From contig NC_049910.1 in NCBI RefSeq assembly GCF_001411555.2, positions 33,395,250 to 33,459,249 of the forward strand: 64,000 bases of DNA. The letters are read 5' to 3'. This document shows, piece after piece, positions 10,919 to 23,700 of the stretch. A program made the position numbers and the translations under genes. The notes below the pieces were generated by a model that was given only the letters and a program-made list of their open reading frames with translations, was not told where the DNA came from and ran no database searches. Position 1 is the stretch's first letter. The number at the start of each line of letters is the position of its first letter. This stretch comes from Juglans regia (lineage: Eukaryota > Streptophyta > Magnoliopsida > Fagales > Juglandaceae).

Positions 10919-11610
10919 TATGTAGATATCTAACTTGTAATATTTATAGAACTAATTTTTTTGAGAATTAGTGGCTGCCCAGCCACATGTGGGCTGGATA
11001 AATATGTGGCTGGGTAGCAACTAAATTCGTGGACTGTGGATATTATCTTTGTTGGTAATTTGTGAACAGTTTTGGTTCTAATTTATGGATATGGATATGA
11101 GACTGTGTTGGTGGACTATTTATGGGACTGTGTTGCTAAATTTTGAATGCCTTTGTTCATCAGGTCTCTATCTCTCTCTCACACAATTTTGATGTCCGCA
11201 TGATTCATTGTGAGATTTGATTACACTTGCAATTTTATTGAAAGTGATATTATAATGGATGTGGTTAAAAAAATTCGGTTAATATTAGTATGAAATGTTA
11301 ATTAATATTAGGTTGAGGAAACAAATTATTAATTAAATGTTAATTAAGTAAAATGTAAATTATTCGGTTAATATTAGTATGAAATGTTAATTAAGTAAAA
11401 TGTAAATTATTAATTAATATATGAAGTGTATTTGTAAAATATAAAAAAAATATATAAAATATTATTAAATAATATAACATAATATTATTAATTTGACTTT
11501 AAGATGGCTAGTACAATGTGAACATACCTAGCCAAAAGTTAAAGTTATAGTCAAAACTTGTACTTTTAGTTAAAATTTAGACTTGGCAATGACCATTGCC
11601 AATGCTCTTA

Positions 11611-12477
11611 TGGTTTGATCACAGGCTCAGACAGTGAAACAACACTGCTCTTCCATGCTATAGCTTTATAGGATTTAGTGAGTCCTATTGTACAAGATCT
11701 ATGCGACTGCATGCACAAAGTACCAAAGGGCAAAGGCACCAGAAACTGTTTTTAGATGGTCTTTTTATCTTTCAATCATACATCTTGATCATAGGTTATC
11801 TAATCGTGGAGTGGATGAGCATCGCTTAATCAATTTGAAAAAAGTGAAATTGTTATTAAAAAATTATACAATAATAATAGTAAAATAATAATAAAAAATA
11901 AATAGAAAATATACTAAAAGAGTTGTGTTCTCAGCAAAGAGATCATTGACTAGTGCCAAACAGCCTAGAGAGGTAATCCCTTTATCCATTGATCTTTCAT
12001 AAATCAAGTAAAAAACTGTAGCAAGAGATCATTGACTGATAGCTTTCCTTAAAGAAAAACAAACAGGAGTGGGAACATTGATTAAACTTTAAAGCAATGT
12101 AGTGTAGCCTCATCTTGTGTGATGACAAAAAAGTGTACTACAATAATTCGTAAAGGTAACAAGGGATTGTCCAGACAGGCAGCAAAAGATGGGGTTAAAC
12201 AGTGACTTCTGTCATCCACACTGAAAACCGAAAGTCAGAGCTACTGTTGCTCCAAAGAAATTTCAAAACCAAGTTATTGATCTATTGGGAAGCTCAAGAT
12301 AGCTAGGTGCAGTGCAGTGTAGTGATGAGCAAATCAAAACAAACAAACAAAACAAGACCAACAATCACCTCCACTGTTTGCAGTACCATTGTATGTATCG
12401 CTTCCACTTCAAACAAACTCCCAAACTCCTCTGCAAATTTTCATGTTCCTTTCTTTTATTTGAAGAAGAAAGGATTG
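11611..12477. other. Intergenic DNA, probable promoter of the EPFL gene
   Basis: No protein-like frame. The last 200 bases before 12478 are probably the promoter and 5' leader of the EPFL gene; the frame is open upstream of the chosen ATG, but the extra residues look unlike a signal peptide. Confidence 0.5.
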
Positions 12478-12940
12478 ATGGCTTCATCAAGAAGAGATCT
12501 AAATGGGTTAAAGATTGCAGTTATTGTGATGCTCTTCTTTTCTCTCGAATTCTTTTCTTCTAAATCAGGTAAGAAAAGATCAAATCATTGCATTTAAGCT
12601 CTGCACTGGTGAAATACCTCATAATAAGTGCATTTACTGTCACAGCTTATAATAAATATATTGCAATAAGCTTTAATTGCTATATCTTGCTTTTGTCTCT
12701 CCTCTGGCAGCTGCGTCAATGTTACCAAGAGACAGAGAGCGTCTGAAGCAAATGAAATTAGTTTTGGGTTCAAGGCCTCCTCGGTGTGTGAACAAGTGCT
12801 TGAATTGCCGGCCCTGCACAGCTGCTTTAATTGCATCTCCACACCACAAGACTGATTTCAATGTATCATCTCAGCCAGATGAGAGCTATTATCTTCTCTC
12901 ATGGAAGTGCAAATGTAAAGATAAGTTTTTCCAACCTTGA
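12478..12940 (+). CDS. EPIDERMAL PATTERNING FACTOR-like secreted peptide
   Basis: Two exons, 12478-12568 and 12711-12940, joined in phase 1 (TCAG|GTAAGA ... CTGGCAG|CTG), give a 106-aa precursor. It starts MASSRRDLNGLK, then has a hydrophobic signal segment (IAVIVMLFFSLEFF). The mature end carries the family signature VLGSRPPRCVNKCLNCRPC, and ends SYYLLSWKCKCKDKFFQP. I count six cysteines in the order C-x3-C-x2-C-x2-C ... C-x-C. EPF/EPFL peptides are secreted ligands of ERECTA-family receptors that control stomata and organ growth. The wording recalls the EPFL8/EPFL1-3 branch, but I cannot fix the member without an alignment. An upstream ATG in the same frame (about 12325) exists; I chose 12478 because it gives a normal signal peptide. 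Confidence 0.9.
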
Positions 12941-13014
12941 ATTTTTATAGGCTAATCTGAGTCATTCCTATGTATACTGTAGCTATGGTACAGACTCCTC
13001 CTCCACTCTCTCAT

Positions 13015-13016
<2 letters not shown>

Positions 13017-13047
<31 letters not shown>
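13017..13047 (+). repeat. (CT)n microsatellite
   Basis: About 15 CT units, in the 3' UTR or just beyond the EPFL gene. Confidence 0.9.
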
Positions 13048-13050
<3 letters not shown>

Positions 13051-13589
13051 TCAGGGATTTTAGTGCTAATCTCTGTGAGATTGTCTCTTATAGCTCTTGG
13101 TAATTAAGAAAAACAATGTGTTGTATTTTTTAATTTGTTGGTTTCTTAAAGAGTGAAGTTGATGGAACATAAGTAGAACATGCAGTACTCAGTGTGATTT
13201 TGGCTTCATTTAAAGAAGAGTCAGTTCTCCACGTTAGTTAATTGGCCACAAGCCGACAGAGCTATCCAGAAATCATTTGGTACCATGTTCTTCACGGATT
13301 CTCACTTTCTTCTGAGAAATTTGAACGAGGCTTAGGAAATGGCAGCAACTTCTGCTCTTGAAAATGGCTAGGACCTTGATCCCCCCCTTTTTTTTTCAGA
13401 AAATTCACCAAATCACTCACCAAATGTACTGAATAAGTGCAAATGTAAGCACCCTGATTCAACCAGAAACAGCAAAATATGAAATTCTCAAGGGCAAGTT
13501 CAGTTAGGTCTTCCCTTTTCCCCCATTGAAAATAAAATAAAAGGATGTGCCTCATTTTTTTTTTTTATTTTTTTTTTGTTTTACTCTTC
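13048..13589. other. Intergenic DNA
   Basis: I see no gene or clear repeat here other than T-runs near 13389 and 13555. Confidence 0.5.
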
Positions 13590-13705
13590 CTAAACTAATT
13601 AAATTCTTCTACTCATCATTCATACACCACACATTTGATAAGAGAAAAAAAAAAAATTATGTGGTGTGGTGTAAGGATGATGAGTAGAATTTTTCTTGAA
13701 TTAAT
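13590..13705. mobile_element. Short foldback MITE
   Basis: AAATTCTTCTACTCATCATT at 13601-13620, followed by a CACCACAC word, is mirrored by GTGGTGTGGTGTAAGG and ATGATGAGTAGAATTT at 13660-13691. The arms are about 35 bp around a short A-rich loop. No target duplication could be fixed. Confidence 0.65.
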
Positions 13706-14715
13706 GTTAAAAGGGAGAAGCCTGCTTATATGCATAGGAGTTAGCATGACTGTCAACTGAAAAAACAATACCTTTGGAAAGCATACGCTACTGTCGATTA
13801 AGTATGTTTATATGAATGATTATCTGAACGTTGCTTATGTATCAGCCAGTCCTGTGGCTCAAAAGGTAGGCCAGGGACCTCTCAAAAAAGTAGGCGAGTG
13901 AAATCTAAGTGGAGATGCATGGAGAATAGGGTTGTATGAGCTGAGTTGAATGAGTATTAAGTAACTATTTGAGCTCTGTTTGTCGATTTTTTATTCAATT
14001 ACGAGTTGAGATCGAATTTATCATCAAACTATATTTAATTTTACACGTCTGGTTTAGCTATTTTTTGAATGAAGTAGAGCATATTCATGAGGGCAGTAAT
14101 TAATTGATTATTTTAAAAATGAAATAAATCTCATTCTTGAAATAATAATAATTTCATATTAACAATGAGTTACTCAATCATATGAACTTACAAAAATTAA
14201 ATTAACAAATCTTTGTACAAATGATTAATCTTATGAAATTTTCTATCCTTTTGCCGAACAGACAAAGATTTACCTCCTCAAAAAAGATGGTTAATTCAAA
14301 TCGACATGAGAGTGCAAGTACACCGTGTTGCATTGTCGGAATTCACGTTGTATATTTGTAAATGATGTGTATTGCATGGTTATGTTAGTGGTAAAGATGA
14401 TTAAGTTCAAATGTTGTGTAATTAAGAAATTCAATCTTATATAACAAAATTGCTCCTATCATGTTGAGACGACCTTCCTGATTTACACAAGCCTCTAAAT
14501 ACAAGTATTGCAAGTCTCCTCAAGTGTAACAGTGAGGAAAGAAACTACACAATTTATTGATACATTCTCATTTTGTAATTCATCTTATAGTCTGATCTCT
14601 AAAGTAACAAGTGCACCATAATTGACAAGATATGGGGCCCTGTAAAAGCAAGATTCAGGAATGGCCACCCGTTGTTGATCTGCTTAGAGAGTAGCATCAC
14701 ACCCATGAAACTGGA
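13706..14715. other. Intergenic DNA between the EPFL and SOS2 genes
   Basis: No credible gene. AT-rich with no strong repeat. The last 100 bases probably include the 3' UTR of the minus-strand SOS2 gene. Confidence 0.5.
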
Positions 14716-14731
14716 TCAGCAAGTCATTGTT

Positions 14732-17700
14732 CTAATACAGACTTTGGCTAGCCACACCATCCGTTGGTTTCCAAATGATATTGTCTAGTTTGGCACATAA
14801 ATCCTTGTAAAACTACAAAAAGAGCCAACAAGATGTTACCATAATTGATAGACATACAAAAGGATCAGAAGTTGAATTTGCGCAGGTTTTGCACCATTGG
14901 GCGCCATAACAAAACAAACCAAATGTCTCCAACTTGTAGAAGCTCCATATACCCATCACTGATGGCTAGTTGTCCAATTGACACCAATAAACAAGAGGTA
15001 AAAATTTAAGCCTAGCGGAAATGATGTTGAAATTGACAAGTGGTAAGTAATGAAAGTAAAGAACAACGTCTAATGGTATTAAGTCACTATTAGAGGTAGC
15101 ATCAATTGAGAAAAAACCAGGCAAGATGGTTAAGGTCCAGTCAGAAACTGTCTCAGATGCAATAAAGGCCAATATCTGCACCAACAAGAACTTAGGTACA
15201 TGTTTAATGTTGAAGGCGCTAAAGGGACCCAAAAGATGATTGAGATCAAGAGAAAAGACAAAATGTATCTCATAATAAATGTGGCCAATAGAGCATAATA
15301 AAATGGACAGAAACACGGCAATGGATACAAGTAGAAGCTAACCTTGTGATATTCAAGGGTGTCCCCAGCAGCCTTTCGAACATCTACCATGAAAAGAGAT
15401 GGTGCAACTTCAAAAACCTATATACAAAATCAAGGTTTGTTGCTACCCAAAAAAAAAAAAAAAATACTACACAATAGAAACAATGATGTAGAAAAGAAAT
15501 TCTGGGAAGTTACTTCCAAGACCACAGCAAATTGTCCAGCCTTATTTGCAGATATTCCTTCAAGCCTTGTCTGTGGGGAAATTATGTTAATGAAAATAAA
15601 AATCAAAGCACAGTCAACTTTAAAGAGAGGGTAAAAAAGTTAATGGAACTAGAATTAGCAGTATGCGCTTTTTATCCATTGTATTTCTTTTGCAAATCCT
15701 AAGACAAATATGAGTAACCCTCATATTGACTGGACACTAGTTTGTCAACAACAACATGTGTCCGGGTCAGCTTGCGCGCACCTCGACTAATCCCATGGGA
15801 TCCTGAAGTTAATGACTAGATAAACCTCCAATGGTCCATCCTAAGGGGACTCGAACTAGTGACCATTGGAGAGCAAACTCAAGGCCGGACCAGCTGAGCT
15901 ACTCCTCTGGGTTATCTTGTATTGGTTTAAAGAGCCCAGAGCATCTGAAAATTATAATTATAAAATAAGCAGGGTCAAAGGCTGCTTACGATGGCCGTGA
16001 TAGAATCGGTGGCTGAGATGCAGTATACGTGCATTTAAGCTTAGGAAATCTACATGAAGATAGACATTACGGACCATACCTTGAAATTGTGTGTATGAAC
16101 CTTGAGACTCATCGATTCTGCAATAGCTTCAATAGTTGAAGTAATAAATTTTGCTGGTTTGCGAGAAACAAAACGAGTTTGCCGCTTAACATAATCCTGC
16201 CAGAGAACAAATACGTCCAAGAGAAAGGCACTTTAAACTTTCATATTTAGTCATTTAACACCCTACAGAAACACAGCATGAACTATCTAAAAGTCAAAGG
16301 TACCAATCAAGCATAAATAGTGGACGTCAAGCTTTTTTGCAGAGTAACGCGCCAGTAACAGTGCTAGAATACTTTTAAGAAAGAACATCAAAAGTTCTGG
16401 GCTTGTGAATTTTGTGATATTATTCTGGTACATGATTTAGTGGGTTTGGCTGTTTTTGTTGAATACATTGCAGAAGCACCATAACTTTCACCAATTCATT
16501 AGCGTATGTGAATCCAAAAATATACAGTTCTTCCTTTTATTAAATGTATTCAGAATATATTATATATATTACCCTGATTAGTATACAACCTATTGAAATC
16601 ACAATATTATGTGTTTTTCATGGTTATAGTCTAGCAACAAGCTGCCACTGCTCTCACTTTTTCCAAAATCTAGTCTTCAGTGAACAAGAAAAATAGGGAA
16701 CCCAAAATGCATACAAGATTTGAAACAAATAAATAAAATCATGACCATTTGGCTTCATAGAATCATTGGTATTCTGTAATTACACCATCCATCAGAATAT
16801 ACAGTTCACATTTAAATTATCTGAAAACTTGGCAAAATACAGAGAAAGCTGTCCGCGCTTCTAGTCAAGAATATTCTGTAGAAAGATCAGAATCAGTAAG
16901 GCTTACTTTTAAGGTTTTAACATTGGTATAGCTATTATGCTGGAACCAAAGGCACAATGGACTCATGGAATGGTAGAATTAGAGAACTAGTCAAGGACTT
17001 CAATTTGAGACACATGGTCACATAAAATCTGGAATGATAATCCTACCTGCCCCCTGTCAAACAACACCGATAAATTCAACCCCTGCGATAGGGTAATCAT
17101 TTCGAATGCATTCATCATCAAAGGACCCGCTTCATGATTTTCTAACTTCTCAGCAACATAGTTATCTTGTAATGTACCGATAGTTGCCAAGCATAAGTAG
17201 AAGGAAATGCAAATGCATAACAATCTCCAAAGGCCCAAAGCTAAAGTTTAATACTCTGAACTTTGTACAATTATCAATAAAATATTATAAACTTGATAAA
17301 CTACTATATATTTCAATACTTAAATTATAAAAACACAACTCTCTTAAGTTCTGATAGAAATCTCTTAATTAAACAAGAAAGAGTACATAGCAAAAGAGAA
17401 GCAATAGCAGACCTGAATATCATCAAAAACTGCACAAACATCATCCAAATTCACTTCCTCAACTTCTCTATGCTTTACAGGAACATAGTTTTTCCAAAAC
17501 CACGGATCTTTTCTTATTCCTTCAATCTGAATGCGCTGCATTAAATGAGTTTCATAAATAAATTTAAGTGGCAACACTCTTCACCCATTCACCATCATGT
17601 TGACTTAAAGCATTAATATGATACCAAGGAATTTTTTCCTTTTGTTCATTTAGTAATACCCAGCATTACATATTCTTGGAGTAAGAAGCAAATAACACAA

Positions 17701-20700
17701 AGTAGCTCAATGAGTATTCAAATCTTAGAGTTATCACTATTACTGCATAACGGGCATTAGACCAATCACCTAAGTCGATTGTAAGAAAGAATCACCATCT
17801 AACAGATCCCAATAGTAGGAAAACATGTTTGAAATGAAAACCATTATCTACTAGATACCAAAAGTTATTGCAAACCTTACCCATCAAGTGAATCAGACCA
17901 CAGAGAAGAAATTAGCACCATTGGATTTCCTAAAAGATTTATCATATTTACAAACGTATGCATAAAATAAAAATAACAATTCTGTTTTCTGCAGATAATG
18001 AAACAGGGTACTGATTGTAGGATCTGAAGATGGTGAACAAAATACTTACTGTTTTAGGATTAGGATCAAGTATCTTATGTATCAATGACTTCACCCCGAA
18101 ACAAAACCAAAACGGGCAAGAAAATTCTGCTGCATTTATCTACACATCAACCACAAGAGTAGTAACAAATGTTATCGTGATTCACGTTATGTCCTCTGAG
18201 TAATAAAAGAAAAAATAGGAGGCTTTAGTAGCTAAGCCCTGTACATGAGAAGGAAGGCATGCCGTAGTGTCTTTATAGGTTACACTTATGATCGGAAACC
18301 TCCCGAGGACAACTTAAGCCGGTACACAGGAAAAGAGGTGGGGACAGGACAGCCCTTGTGACATAAATATATGTACACAACTTAATACTGAGGGAAACAA
18401 ATACGTTGAAAGTGTGGGCACTAAAAGCTGTTGATTGTATAAATATAGCAGGATACATTTTTGAATGTGTGGGCAACTTAATTCAAATCTATTGAATTAA
18501 TCCTGAGTAAAATTATGGCAGGAGACTTTTTTGTAAAGAGTTGGAAGGTTTATCTCATCAAATGGCAGATAACCAGTCAATAAAACATAGAGGATGACTC
18601 CACATGACCATACATCAGAAGCTCCACCATCATAACCCTGGTTTCTGAGCACCTGTTAGGCAATTATTCAATGTAAGCATGTGAAATAAAAAATAAGTAA
18701 ATAATCTCTCTATTATGAAAATAAACAAATGAAGAAATTGAACCACCTAAATTCTAGGATACGCAAACTTGTGGCAGACGTGAAGAAAAACTAGAGAATT
18801 TTTTAAAGTAATCACAGTTGCACACATGAAATTCAACAGATACCATAATAATTATAATTCCAAAAACTATTTAAAGAAAGATACAAAAAGACCAAGTAGA
18901 AAGCAACTAGAGGTCCAGAGTATAACATCCTTCAGCAAGTTAAAAGGATCATTTCCAGCTTCTGATGCAGCTCATTTTGTTGAAATATTCAAAATTTCCG
19001 GTAAAGATTTTCTTTATAAGTATTTTTATAAGCATTCAGCTAGATGGATGAATGTACAGAAAATATACAATTCAGTAACATGCACCTATAATTTAGTGAG
19101 TTCCAGCATGAGTAACCATATACTAAGCAACAGAACTTGTTTTTCTCCCATAAGTATAGTTGTCTTATTTCTTCAAGAATAGATAAAGTTATTGATCAAA
19201 AGTTCAAAACTAGTCAACTAATAGACCACCATTCTGAGGGGCAAGAAAGTTAGGGTACTTTACCTTAAAAGGATTAATTCACCTAAAAATTATCACATAT
19301 GTTCTCAAGATTATGGGAATGAGCATTCAAATTACCTTCAATTTTTACCAAAGAATTTCCAGTTTAATTTTACAAATTCTTTGGCGGAATGTGGAGAATT
19401 TACCCACGCAGGTACTTCCAAAATCATATGCATTCCCATTCACATAAGTTAGAGAAAGCCTCAAGTGATCCACGTAAAACCCTAACTTAAATAAAATAAA
19501 ATAAATATAAATCTCTTTCAAATTATAAGCAAAAATTACTACTGATTCTCATTGGAAAGATGATGTGTGGTTATGTTACAAATATATACGCCTCCACAGT
19601 AGATTTTGTCTATCTGTCCAGGACTGTTAAAATGAAAGGATATAGCAATTAGCAAACACAATGACTTAAGTCAACTAAAACAAATTTGGGAAAGAGTCCG
19701 ATGAAATAGCAAAGCATAGGAGGCACTTTCAACATTTATTGCTAATCTAAAAATTGGATATACCTCTGGTGCAACATAGTTTGGGGTTCCACATGTTGTG
19801 CGGAGAAGGCCAACCCCCTGCTCATAAACATAAGCGTGCGGTTGAGAGAGACTGAGTAATGACTAAGAAAAATATGTACATAGTTTAAAATTTTTGGGTA
19901 ATTAATGCAAACATGCTCACTTGCTGGGGCAAAGCACTCAGTCCAAAGTCTAAAACCTTAATATTTCCACATGCATCAAGAAGAAGATTTTCAGGCTGTG
20001 CGTCATGAGGAAAGAAGGAAGGATATGTCAACCAGAAATGATATATCATGAAGTTACAATTGATGGAAAAAAAAGTCCAGATGAACTATTGACGGTACCT
20101 TTAGGTCTCTATGGTACACACCCTTATTGTGGCAATGAGCAACTGCATCTATAAGCTGTTGAAAGTATTCCCTGCGTTCATTTTCAGGAAGCTTTCCCTG
20201 GTGAACCTACGAATCAAAATCAAGTGTAAAAATGCACATATCCTGCATAAAAATATATGTGTAAGGAAAGCATAAAAGGTTATGCCATATGGAAAGTATT
20301 TGATTAGAGAAAGTTGAGAAATTGGAAGCCTTAAAAAAAGATTTGGTGACGCGAATATTGTCTTGCTTCAAATTTGCCAAGCAACCTAATTATATGAACT
20401 TTCATTCCTTACAAACATAAGAACAAGAGAAACCTTACAATTTTATCAAATAGCCGTCCTCCAGTTACAAACTCGAGAATTATATATATCTTTGTCGTGC
20501 CAGCCAAAACCTTCAAATTGATAATGGATATGAGAGGAGAGAAAAGGGAGAGCTATCAATACCATAAATAACATGTAATAAAAGTAGAGGAATGTCATAT
20601 TTTAAAGACTACAAGCATACCTCATGCAGCCTTACTATATAGGGATGCCCAACAATCTTCATTATCGATATCTCTCTTTTAATCTGAAACCCAGTTCATG

Positions 20701-23700
20701 AAAAGGTTAGCCAAATCATCTACACAGAGGAGCAGGAAGTGGAAAACCAACTCCATCATTATTATCATTATACCATATAAACACAAACTAAAAGCACATT
20801 AGAGTAATACTATGGTGACAGTTTAAACAAGACTGATGTAAGGGGCCCATGTAGTTGGGACAAAGGCTTTGTTTAGTTCAACAAAATGCTGAGTCAAACC
20901 TTGCATCAAGTTTAACCACTGCTTTGCCTTTTCCTGCCCATCTCCAAGGACAAGGTGTACATGCACCAAATGGAACCAGACAATTGAGAGAGAGGGAGAG
21001 AGATCCAGGTTCTACTTAATCTAATGTTTTCATGATCCCGTCACTGTCTGTGATAAACACAAGCAGAGTTCCTTCTACTTAAAGGTACTTAGTAACCACG
21101 AAACAAGTCCCAAACAAGAAATCTCAAGAATCGGAGATTAACACTATCAAGAATAACAACAAGAACAAGTAAAATAACAAGAAATAAAGAAAGGATAAAG
21201 GATAAGAAATACAAACAGATATTATGTGGTTCGGCCCTAATGGCCTACATCCACGGCAGGAACAGCCTCAGAGATTATTCTTAATTGCGCAATCTTCAAA
21301 AGCCAATGTATATACACAGATCAAGCTAATACTGAGCCAAAATACAAGCCTCAATACAGCTTTATTTCTTCCCTCAGTAAAACCCTAGATTCCCTCACAT
21401 ATGTACAAAGCTCTCTCTCCGTCTCTCTTCGAAACGGCAGAAAACAATTGCTCACAATAATCCCGTAACCCTAACACGGCTAAGAGGCATATATATATGT
21501 ACTAAAGAGATGGCAGCACGTGTCTTTAATCCAGCGGCTGGAAACACAAGAGTCAGAAGGCCAAAGATTGCTCACGTGTGAAGCACATGATCTCATCTCT
21601 GCATATCAATAAGTGCCACTGCTTATCACCAAGAGTCCCACCCTTTAATAATGCTGCATATACACGGTGTTAGAGAAACAAATAGAGAGATGGGAATAAT
21701 AATTGACACAGTATTCACAATTCTCCACCTTGACAATATTAAAACCATCACTTCTATCCTACTCTCATATCGGCTGTTCCTGCAAAGTCCCTCTATTAGG
21801 GATCCTTAACAGTCTACATGTTAATAAGGTTCAGACAGTGTCTGAACTTTGCTACTGGAAGGGACTTAGTCATCATGTCTGAGGGATTTTCCTCAGTTGG
21901 AATTTTCTCTACTCCAACTTCCTTAGACTCTATTACATCTCTTACAAAATGAAGCCTAATATCTATATGCTTAGTCCTTTCATGATATACTTGATTTTTG
22001 GCCAAGTATATAGAACTTTGGTTATCACAATGTACAGTAATATTTCCTTTGAAAATCCCTAATTCTCGTGATATACCATTTAGCCATATGGCTTCCTTTA
22101 TAGCTTCTGTCAAAGCTATATACTCAGCCTCAGTAGTAGACAAGGCCACAACAGATTGTAAGTTTGACTTCCAACTAATAGCCCCCCCATAGGTAGTAAA
22201 AACATATCCTGTTAAGGATTTCTTGGTATCCACATTACTAACATAATCAGCATCTACAAAACCCTCCAACTCACAACCTTCTTTAACATTTGATCTATAT
22301 TTCAGGCCCAAATTTATAGTTCCAGAAATATACCTTAAAAGCCATTTAATAGCTTGCCAGTGAGCCTTACTAGGATTACTCATAAACATACTAACAACAC
22401 TAATAGCATAAGTAAGATCTGGTCTTGTGCATACCATTGCATACATCACACTTCCCACCATGCTAGTATAGGGAATTTATTGCATGAATTCTATTTCAGA
22501 TTCTAATTCTGGGGCCTGACTAGTGGACAGCTTGTAATGCTGACCCAGAGGTGTGCATGCAGGTTTAACTTGGTCCAAACCAAACCTTTTTAGAATTTTT
22601 AAGAAATAATTTTTCTGAGATAGGTACAGACATCCCTCTGACCTATCTCTAATAATATCCATTCCTAAAATTCTACTAGCAGGTCCTAGTTCCTTCATGT
22701 CAAATTCAGATTTCAATATACACTTAGCCTGTTTGATTAAAACAGGGTCTTTACAAGCCACTAACATATCATCTACATACAGTAAAAGATATAATAATAT
22801 TCCATTAACATCTTTATAGTAAACACAGCTGTCATAACAGCTTATTTTAAAATCATTTTCAAGCATGTAATTATCAAATCTTTTATACCACTGTCTAGGA
22901 GATTGTTTTAGACCATATAAAGATTTTTTAAGTAAACAAACTTGATTGCTCTAATATCTTTTACGAACCCTTCAGGGGGTTGCATGTAAATAACCTCTTC
23001 TAATTCTCCATGTAAAAAAACAGTTTTTACATCCAGCTGTTCTAAGTGCAAATCATGATATGCAATGTAAGACAAAAGCAATCTAATGGAACTATGCTTA
23101 ACCACATGAGAGAATATCTCATTAAAACCTATTCCCTCTCTTTGAGTGAAACCTTTAGCCACTAACCTTGCCTTGAACCTAGTACCTTCTATCCCTGGTA
23201 TGCCTTCCTTTCTTTTAAAGATCCACTTGGATCCCACTAGTCTAACCCCATTAGGTTTGGTAACTAGTTCCCAAGTTTTGTTTTTATTTAAAGACTCCAT
23301 TTCATCATGCATAGCAAGTATCCACTTAGTGGCATCCTTGCTGGAGATAGCCTCTTTATAGGTTCTTGGTTTTTGATAAACAACCTCATCTGCAACAGTC
23401 AAGGCAAATGCTGTAAGTTCAGCTTGACCATACCTTAGAGATGGTTTTATAATCCTTTTCTTTCTGTCTCTTACCAAATTGTAAGAATCAGAACCTGGTT
23501 TATCTAATTCCTCTGAATTTGAGTCCTCAGAGTTACTATTTTGCCCAGTCTTAGGATCTATTGAGGTGTTTGCCCTCTCCACCTCAAAATGTACCTTTTC
23601 CCTAGTGATACTAGGTCTTTGATCTACCTCTGCCTTAGGTACCCTAGCCATTTGGGATTCATTAAAGACCACATCTCTGCTGATGATGCACTTATGTCTA

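Larger units (their letters stand above)
6431..11607 (+). mobile_element. PIF/Harbinger-type DNA transposon, 5.2 kb
   Basis: The left end GGGCACTGGCAATGG...CATTGCCAAGTC (from 6431) pairs with the right end, which reads GAGCATTGGCAATGGTC...ATTGCCAAGTC on the other strand and ends at 11607. The inverted repeats are about 37 bp and imperfect. Both ends are flanked by TTA (6428-6430 and 11608-11610), the usual 3-bp target duplication of PIF/Harbinger. The element carries a two-exon SANT/NAM-associated gene at 9869-10918, the classical ORF1 partner of this superfamily. I could not find the DDE transposase, so it is probably non-autonomous. A broken LINE (8150-9262) is nested in it. Confidence 0.8.

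Noticed and set aside
15757..15914. A tRNA gene
   Set aside because: A- and B-boxes are present but no full cloverleaf; the tail is that of a SINE.
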